This document shows, in pieces, positions 48,516 through 58,900 of a stretch of 64,000 bases of DNA. The stretch is taken from contig OX392529.1 of assembly GCA_947623455.1 (NCBI GenBank), positions 62,557,686-62,621,685 on the forward strand. The letters run 5' to 3'. The notes under the pieces were generated by a model. It saw only the letters and a list, made by a program, of their open reading frames with translations, was not told the origin of the DNA and did no database searches. How positions within the stretch are numbered: the first letter of the stretch is position 1; the number at the start of each line of letters is the position of its first letter. The stretch is from Mimachlamys varia (Eukaryota > Mollusca > Bivalvia > Pectinida > Pectinidae). A program made the translations under genes and the position numbers.

Positions 48516-49315
48516 CAACTATAGTGACAATATCTTTAGGGTCCGCTATATGACATCAGATTTATCAATAAAGAAGTGAGATTCATATACGATTACAAGT
48601 ACGCAGTAAGAACATAAACACTGGACATGTCCAGTAAGAACACTGAGCAATATAAGTAAATTATGTGTATATCCTCAACATACTGTACCACACACTAAAA
48701 CCTTAAAATTCAATCTAAAACTTCACAGCATTAATCACAAAAAGTATTTTAAAAAATCACACATCACTGAAAATCTACCATAACCTGTTGATTGCATGGT
48801 ATCTCAATAACGGTTGTAAGTATCTGTAGATGTCCAATATTGCTGTGATATTTCCACGAAAACCTCCAGTTTAATGTGTCGCCCACTGATTCCTTCGAAC
48901 AATGTTCTCATTTCTATACCGACACAGTAGTTTGTGTTAGTTTGTCACAAACTTTTTCCCTTCCTTGAGTAATAAATATTTATCAAAAAACATTCAACGC
49001 AACACTCACCATACATCGCAACAAAAATACTTGTAATAAATAGTAAACAAAAGACATTAATATTAACAGCTATATACTGCTCTATATTGCCAGGGACGTA
49101 TATGTGTCCCTGATATCATCTACCAGTAAAACTACCGATACAGTATCAATACATGTTCACTCTGGAATAATTGATAAGAAGACCTCAGAAACAAACTTTC
49201 TTATTTTGGAATGGTGTTTCTGGTCTCTCTTCATGCTTGGTGATGTTAGTCTGAGGAGACTGATTGACAATATCCACTTAAAGCACTAGTGCACACATAG
49301 AGAAATCGTCCATCC
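48516..49315. other. No gene recognised
   Basis: AT-rich sequence between the convergent genes, with no supported feature. Confidence 0.4.
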
Positions 49316-49680
49316 AGTCCAAAAGTTTACATCGGGTAGTGACGGCCCAAATTGTACATCCTAGTCCAAAAGTTTACATGGGGTAGTGACGGCCCAAATT
49401 GTACATCCTAGTCCAAAAGTTTACATGGGGTAGTGACGGCCCAAATTATCCATCCTAGTCCAAAAGTTTACATGGGGTAGTGACGGCCCAAATTGTCCAT
49501 CCTAGTCCAAAAGTTTACATCGGGTAGTGACGGCCCAAATTGTCCATCTCAGTCCAAAAGTTTTAATCGGGTAGTGACGGCCCAAATTGTCCATCTCAGT
49601 CCAAAAGTTTTAATCGGGTAGTGACGGCCCAAATTGTCCATCTCAGTCCAAAAGTTTACATCGGGTAGTGACGGCTCTTA
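49316..49680 (+). repeat. 47-bp tandem repeat, about 7.7 copies
   Basis: AGTCCAAAAGTTTACATCGG followed by GTAGTGACGGCCCAAATTGT and CCATCCT recurs every 47 bases from 49316 and 49363. It lies about 300 bases past the V-ATPase stop codon and could be in its 3' UTR. Confidence 0.9.
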
Positions 49681-49982
49681 CCACAAAGTGTTGTAAGGAA
49701 TGTAGTCAACATTAATTTTACATAAATCTGTAGATACCAGTAATACACAGATGATAAATAGTTTGTCACAAGGTTTTCAGGATTTGTTGTTTGAACAAAT
49801 TTCCCATCATTCCACCATGGAAAAAAGCTGGTTTCTCAATCTTCTTTTTGTGCTCACAATGAGTATTAACTGTTCTCTCCACAAACCCGAAAACAGTGTG
49901 ATACAAATAGTATAGTCCTTGTTTGACATGTCTTTAATCCAAGTCGGTATTCCACTTTTGTATGTGTTTACTTAAAGTCAGT

Positions 49983-52900
49983 TTAATCCTCAATGGCATA
50001 CTCCATCATGTTTTCAAAGGAGAATGGTTGGAACTTGTAACCTTCACCGGAGTAAAATTTGGACTGGAACTCCACCCTGCAAATGGAAATAGATAAATAT
50101 ACACATAGAGGAAAGTAACAAATACAGTGCATTCCTTTTTATATGTTGCTTTTGTCAGACAAAAACATAACATTAACAGGTATGTGACATTAAGAGAAAC
50201 ATGTTTTTCCACTAAATCTAGTGCATTTCCAATCTCCATAACTAAAAGTAAGCTATTCAATGTACATATGAAGATGTTTCAATCTATAGATAACATTATT
50301 TCATTACAAAATCTACTTTATTTTCGTTATTTTTTATTTTCTATGTTATATTTTGTACAAGTTGTATCTGAAATGAATGGAAATGACATCATTTTCTAGA
50401 TAGTTTATGTGATTGGTTAAAAGAAACATGACATTTAAAGGAATACACCTCAAAATACATGATATTAACCAAATAAAATTACCGGTACATAGATTATAGA
50501 GAGAGAAAAATGGCGTTTGTAAAAAACATGATATTAAGAGGAATGTGACATTAACAGGAGTGATATAAAGTGGATTCCACTGTATTATATTGGGAGCTTA
50601 ACATTCAGTATACCAGTGTTATACTCTTCAGTAACCCAGCACAGGTGACCTAACCCTTCTCCATCATCAAGTTCTCAGAATAAATTCCAGAGATTCAGAT
50701 TTTATTGATCAATTGCATGGCTTATAAAGGTGTAGTATATATTATAGCTGATAATTTTTGGAATTATATTAATAATTTGTCAAAAATTTCACAAATACAT
50801 TTGACAAATAGATCTATTACTGAACCTATATGCATAAATAGCGCTGATCATAATATCAGACGTGACAATTTTGACGAGACATGTTCATATAAACGCATGC
50901 ATATATCATGCCACCATAAGACTTGTATAACTTGACTTACCAATGTAGACGGAGAGCGTGGAGGAAGGCGGACAGCCCCTCCATGACGACCAATACCACG
51001 ACAGTCAGCACCGCCCAGAAAGCGAACAGAGGTACAATAACAAACGCGCCCAGGATTCCATGGTCCATAGCCAGGCCGATGTGTAGAACCATCTTCCACA
51101 GCACCTCAGACAACTCTGTAAACAGAAATATACCGCGTCACATCACATTAGTACCACATCTAAAACGTGTTACGTATAGAAATTAACGTCACATTGGAAA
51201 ACAGTATCAAGATTTAGGAAACTTCATTGTAGAAAACAAGTTAAACAGGATTTTTGGGAAACTTGGAATTTCACATTTTGGGTTGAAATTTTATAAAATT
51301 GCTTAAGACCACCTAGAGAGAGAGTAAAAACAAGCCTGCACTAGATGTATATCATTTTTGGAAATGATAATAAGACGTTACTGGTTTAAAACATTGTGTA
51401 AATCATGTTGAAATTCAAATATTATTGGCTTTGATAGGAAAATGTAGGTCAAATCCAGCAATCAAAATCTAGTAAGTGTTACTTATCCTTATATACATCA
51501 GACATGTAAGTTTGGTGGATGTAGGACTTATGGGTACCCACAACTGACCTAAACCTTTCTTAACCTGATGTGGACAACGCCACTGACTATAAGCCCCTCT
51601 CAACTTCAGGTGGACATAACACAAGCTGCAGTATTTTGAATTGGTATTCCTAAACTTCTTTATGATTAATCAGACTTTGAAGTGAACAAACACATAACAG
51701 TTAACTAAGGGCCCAGAGTCTGCCAACAGTATGAAGGCGTGGGCTAAGCTAAGGGCCCAGAGTTTACAACACGTTATATTACGTTACTTACGGGCGTGGG
51801 CTAATCTAAGGGCCCAGAGTCTACAACACGTTATATTACGTTACTTACGGGCGTGGGCTAAGCTAAGGGCCCAGAGTCTACATCACGTTATATTTTGTTA
51901 CTTACGGGCGTGGGCTAAGCTAAGGGCCCAGAGTCTACAACATGTTATATGTCATTACTTACGGGCGTGGGCTAAGCTAAGGGCCCAGAGTCTACAACAC
52001 GTTATATTACGTTACTTACGGGCATGGGCTAAGCTAAGGGCCCAGAGTCTGCCAACAGTATGAAGGCGTGGACTAAGCTTAGGGCCCAGAGTCTACAACA
52101 CGTTATATTTCGTTACTACTTACGGGCGTGGGCTAAGCTAAGGGCCCAGAGTCTACAACACCTTATATTTCGTTACTACTTACGGGCGTGGGCTAAGCTA
52201 AGGGCCCAGAGTCTACATCACGTTATATTTTGTTACTTACGGGCGTGGGCTAAGCTAAGGACCCAGATTTTACCACACGTTATATTTCATTACTTACGGG
52301 CCTGGGCTAAGCTAAGGGCCCAGAGTTTACAACACGTTATATCTTGTTACTAAAAGGCGTGGGCTAAGCTAAGGGCCCAGAATCTACAACACGTTATATT
52401 TCCTTACTTACGGGCATGGGCTAAGCTTAGGGCCCAGAGTCTACAACACGTTATATTTCCTTACTTACGGGCATGGGCTAAGCTAAGGGCCCAGAATCTA
52501 CAACACGTTATATTTCCTTACTTACGGGCGTGGGCTTAGCTTAGGGCCCAGAGTCTACAACACGTTATATTTCCTTACTTACGGGCATTGGCTAAGCTTA
52601 GGGCCCAGAGTCTACAACACGTTATATAATGTTACTTACGGGCGTGGGCTAAGCTAAGGGACCAGAGTCTACAACACGTTATATTTCATTACTTACGGGC
52701 GTGGGCTAAGCTAAGGGCCCAGTGTCTACAACACGTTATATTCTGTTACTTACGGGCGTGGGCTAAGCTAAGGGCCCAGAGTCGGAGGTAGGAGGCTGTG
52801 TGGGAGATGCAGCCCAGACAGTACTCAATGGTGTGTATAGACTGATGAACAAATATTTCCTCAAAGTTGAATTCCTGTAAAAAGAGCAGTCAAGGTAAGT

Positions 52901-55900
52901 AACATTGTACCAATAGTGTGTCACATTACAGTACTATAGATCCATCAAAATAAAGCGGACCTATTGTCTCATAGCACAGCATTATAGATCTATTGAAATA
53001 AAGCGGACTTCTTGTGTCCCATTACAGCATTATAGATCTTTTGAAATAAAGCGGACTTATTGTTTCACAATACAAAGTGTAGATCTATCAAAACAGAGCC
53101 GACCTATTGTGTCACATTACAGCATTGTAGATCTATCAAAACAGAGCCGACTTATTGTCCTACATTACAGTATTGTAAACCTATCAAACAGAGCCAACTT
53201 ATTGTCTCATATTACAGCATTATAAACCTATCAAAACAGCCGACTTATTGTCTCACGTACATTACAGAATTGTAAACCTATCAAAACAGAGCCGACTTAT
53301 TGTGTCACATTACAGTATTGTAGACCAATCAAAACAGAGCCGACTTATTGTCTCATATTACAGAATTGTAGATCTATCAAAATAGAGCCGACTTATTGTC
53401 TCATATTACAGCATTGTAGACCAATCAAAACAGAGCCGACTTATTGTCTCATATTACAGAATTGTAGACCAATCAAAACAGAGCCGACTTATTGTCTCAT
53501 ATTACAGAATTGTAGATCTATCAAAACAGAGCCGACTTATTGTCTCACATTACAGCATTGTAGACCAATCAAAACAGAGCCGACTTATTGTCTCATATTA
53601 CAGCATTGTAGACCAATCAAAACAGAGCCGACTTATTGTCTCATATTACAGAATTGTAGACCAATCAAAACAGAGCCGACTTATTGTCTCATATTACAGC
53701 ATTGTAGACCAATCAAAACAGAGCCGACTTATTGTCTCATATTACAGAATTGTAGACCTATCAAAACAGCCGACTTATTGTCTCACATTACAGCATTGTA
53801 AACCAATGAAAACAGAGCCAACTTATTGTCTCATATTACAGCATTATAAACCTATCAAAACAGCCGACTTATTGTCTCACGTACATTACAGAATTGTAGA
53901 TCTATCAAAACAGAGCCAACTTATTGTGTCACATTACAGCATTGTAGACCTATCAAACAGAGCCAACTTATTGTCTCATATTACAGCATTATAAACCTAT
54001 CAAAACAGCCGACTTATTGTCTCACGTACATTACAGAATTGTAAACCTATCAAAACAGAGCCGACTTATTGTGTCACATTACAGCATTGTAGACCTATCA
54101 AAACAGCCGACTTATTGCCTCACATTACAGCATTGTAGACCTATCAAACAGAGCCAACTTATTGTCGCATATTACAGCATTGTAGACCTATCAAAACAGA
54201 GCCGACTTATTGTCTCATATTACAGCATTGTAAACCTATCAAAACAGAGCCGACTTATTGTCTCATATTACAGCATTGTAAACCTATCAAAACAGAGCCG
54301 ACTTATTGTCTCATATTACAGCATTGTAGACCTATCAAAACAGAGCCGACTTATTGTCTCATATTACAGCATTGTAGATCTATCAAAATAGAGATCTATC
54401 AAAATAGAGACCTATCAAAATAGGGCCGACATATGAACAAATATTTATGTGAAAAAAAACCTCACTAATAATGTAAAGGGAAGTCAGACATTTCTATACT
54501 TTTGTCTCAATTAAATTAAACTTTCAGGTGAATGAATATAAGATGACTGACCAAGTCATTTTTGTGAGAAAAAACCCTCGTAAAAGTTCAAGAGAATAAG
54601 ACCATGTGTTCTGGAAGAGTAAGCGTCTTCTGCTTCATCAACGATGAATTAAGATTACGAGAACCAATTACACAAAGCTAGAAATGCTACATACATCGTA
54701 TATAGAACAACAGGACAATCAGACTTAATGGTCATCATAGAAATGTTTGAGAGACCTTTTCTGAAACAATTCTCTAATACTCTCATTTAAACTCCATCCA
54801 GATGACATTTAGGCCTTAATTTTTGTACTATAAAACTTTCACCATAATAATTAATTTGACCAAGTTTGATTTTTTCCCCTTGAAAATAAACAAAAGATAG
54901 CGTTGATTCCCTTAAAAAATCAATCGGAAATGTACCCCCTCTCCAGGGTAATAGGTGACCAGGGTCTAATGAAATTAACAGTCTCGATAAAGCACTTGGA
55001 TACTTGGTAAAAGGTGTATACACTATCTAATACACCACGAGACCAATACGAAACCATGATATTTCATTGGGCTGACAGGATAATAATGTGTTTGATAGCA
55101 TATCGGACAGACATACATGATAGGGTCAATACAATTCATCTGACAGTATCTACTTATAGACCAATGTATGAATCCACAACAATGAGAAATTATCATGCAT
55201 TATATCTTAATCCTCACAAGATGCTAGTATCAACATGCTTAGTTGATAGGTACTCTAAGGCAGGTATGGGAACATCGTCGGAAACCCACGTGGCACAGGG
55301 CTTACGTTTGTGTCCAGAGGGGCTAGAACAGACGGAGAATTTCATTCCCCGAATAGAAGTCTAATTCGGAGATTTTGACCAATCATAATGGTTGTTTCTT
55401 GTGGCACTTGGTTAGATCATTTTACATTTTACCTTGGTATATTTCTGTAGGCATGACGCGGATGTCAATGTCCGGTAGGACTTATTGTCCCTTGTGTTGT
55501 TCAAACACAACCCACAGGTTTTATTTCGGAAGGCGATCCCGCCGTCATATTTGTTTGTATTGTACAGCTACAAATGGGATATCCCGGCCAGATGTTAAGC
55601 CATGGTAGAAAGAAGCAATATGATTGACTACTATTTTGAGTACCAGCACGAGATTTTCCGTCTGTTCTAGCCCACGGGACACAAATGTAAGAGCCCGTGT
55701 TACGAGAGTTTCTGACAATCGTATAGGATTTACGTATGTGTACATACTACTGTGTTGTCTATCACTGAAGCACATCTGTCAATACTAAACCATGTAGCCA
55801 GTTCATTTTTCTCTGATCTAAATTTCTTGATAAATACTTAAAATGATCACATTATTTACATTGAATTAAATTTCATAATTTGGATATTAAAAAAATACTT

Positions 55901-58900
55901 TCATGCATATTGTCCTCAACGTCAACTTCCAAACATTATCCTGTTTACAGTTAAATGGACAAACAGTACATCTGTTAAAACGTTCTCTGATTTATTAAAT
56001 TAAATATCAACTTTCATGCCATGAAACTTGCCAAATGACTGGACTGTTCAAGACATGCTTGCTAAGGCAATAATGTTATAGAGTTAATTGGTAGCCTGCA
56101 TGTTAGTATATATACTGGATATTTACTCATGCTCTATCAAAACACTGTTCATATTTTTTTTTTTGAATTATATATATACCCTGTTAATTATGTATGTACC
56201 TTATAAATTATATATATACCCTGTAAATTATGTATGTGCCTTATAAATTATGAATACATGTTTACCCTGTAAATTATGTATGTACCCTGTAAATTATGTA
56301 TATACCCTGTACATTATGTATATACCCTATGAATTATGTATAAACCCTATAAATCATGTATGTACCCTATAGATTATTTATAAACCCTATAAATTATGTA
56401 TATACCCTATAAATTATGTATGTACTCTATAAATTATGTATATACCCTGTAAATTATGTATAAACCCAGTAAATTATGTATATACCCAGTAAATTATGCA
56501 TATACCCAGTTAATTATGTATATACCCTGTAAATTATGTATGTACCCTGTAAAATATGTATGTACCATGTAAATTATGTATATACCCTGTAAATTATGTA
56601 TAAACCCTATAAATTATTATATACCCTGTAAATTATGTATATAACTTGTAAATCATTTATATGACCTGTTGATTATGTATAAACTCTGTACATTATCCAA
56701 AACATTATCCTGGCAAAACGAACTGGCTTGATGGCTCTACATGCATGTTCACAACATCAAAAGGAAGTTACATCTATCAAATAAAGAAATGAAATTAAAC
56801 AAATTAAAACTGGCACAAACATGCAAACAAATGTAAAACAATTAACCATCCCACACCACAATACTTAATTAGGACCCTACCGTTAAACCCACTTACTTTA
56901 GTAAATACATTATATCATTGGATGGGACTGAACAGTTTATTCAACCAAATTTTCACAAATCTTGAATCATTTCTCCTTTATCAAAGACTTTTCTTGTCAA
57001 AAACATTATGAAAAACAAAAAAAATGAATGCAAATAAGGAATATATTTCTCCACATTTAAGACATTAAGCAGAAGTTATATTCCATTGTTCTTTGTTCGA
57101 TACATATATTTTATTAGTTTAGTTTCTTTAGACGACTGCAGGAGTGAAAAACAATGATGCAAGACTTTTATATACCGATTGAATATATTTCAGCCACCGT
57201 CTACAAAACAATTCATATTCTATGGGGCTGTCTGTATATTTGTTAAAACTTTTGGGTTGGGATGTTTTCTTGCCATGATTCTTGAATAACATTCGTTCCC
57301 CATCTTTCAGAAAAACCAACTGGTGTTGTAACGATAGAATTATCCTGTCAATTGTACAGGTGTGTTTATAATTACTAATCACTGTCAATTATACTGGTGT
57401 ATTTATAATTACTAATCACTGTCAATTATACCGGTGTATTTATAATTACTAAACACTGTCAATTATACCGGTGTATTTATAATTACTAATCACTGTCAAT
57501 TATACCGGTGTATTTATAATTACTAAACACTGTCAATTATACCGGTGTATTTATAATTACTAATCACTGTCAATTATACCGGTGTATTTATAATTACTAA
57601 ACACTGTCAATTATACTGGTGTAATTATAATTACTAATCACTGTCAATTATACCGGTGTATTTATAATTACTAGTCACTGTAATTATAATTACTAATCAC
57701 TGTCAATTATACCGGTGTAATTATAATTACTAATCACTGTCAATTATACCGGTGTATTTATAATTACTAATCACTGTCAATTGTACCGGTGTAATTATAA
57801 TTACTGATCACTGTCAATTATACCAGTGTAATTATAATTACTAATCACTGTCAATTGTACCGGTGTATTTATAATTACTAATCACTGTCAATTATACCGG
57901 TGTAATTATAATTACTAATCACTGTCAATTATACCGGTGTAATTATAATTACTAAACACTGTCAATTATACCGGTGTAATTATAATTACTAATCACTGTC
58001 AATTGTACCGGTGTATTTATAATTACTAAACACTGTCAATTATACCGGTGTATTTATAATTACTAATCACTGTCAATTATACCGGTGTATTTATAATTAC
58101 TAATCACTGTCAATTGTACCGGTGTATTTATAATTACTAATCACTGTCAATTATACAGGTGTGTTTATAATTACTAATCACTGTCAATTATACAGGTGTA
58201 ATTATAATTACTAATCACTGTCAATTATACCGGTGTAATTATAATCACTAATCACTGTCAATTATACCGGTGTAATTATAATTACTAATCACTGTCAATT
58301 ATACCGGTGTATTTATAATTACTAAACACTGTCAATTATACCGGTGTATTTATAATTACTAATCACTGTCAATTATACCGGTGTATTTATAATTACTAAA
58401 CACTGTCAATTATACCGGTGTATTTATAATTACTAATCACTGTCAATTATACCGGTGTATTTATAATTACTAAACACTGTCAATTATACCGGTGTAATTA
58501 TAATTACTAATCACTGTCAATTATACCGGTGTATTTATAATTACTAGTCACTGTAATTATAATTACTAATCACTGTCAATTATACCGGTGTAATTATAAT
58601 TACTAATCACTGTCAATTATACCGGTGTATCTATAATTACTAATCACTGTCAATTGTACCGGTGTAATTATAATTACTGATCACTGTCAATTATACCAGT
58701 GTAATTATAATTACTAATCACTGTCAATTGTACCGGTGTATTTATAATTACTAATCACTGTCAATTATACCGGTGTAATTATAATTACTAATCACTGTCA
58801 ATTATACCGGTGTAATTATAATTACTAAACACTGTCAATTATACCAGTGTATTTATAATTACTAATCACTGTCAATTGTACCGGTGTATTTATAATTACT

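Noticed and set aside
51731..52353. Plus-strand frames with repeated [15 protein letters not shown]
   Set aside because: Antisense of the V-ATPase exon-donor array.
53806..54391. Plus-strand frames with repeated [15 protein letters not shown]
   Set aside because: By-product of the ~46-bp array.
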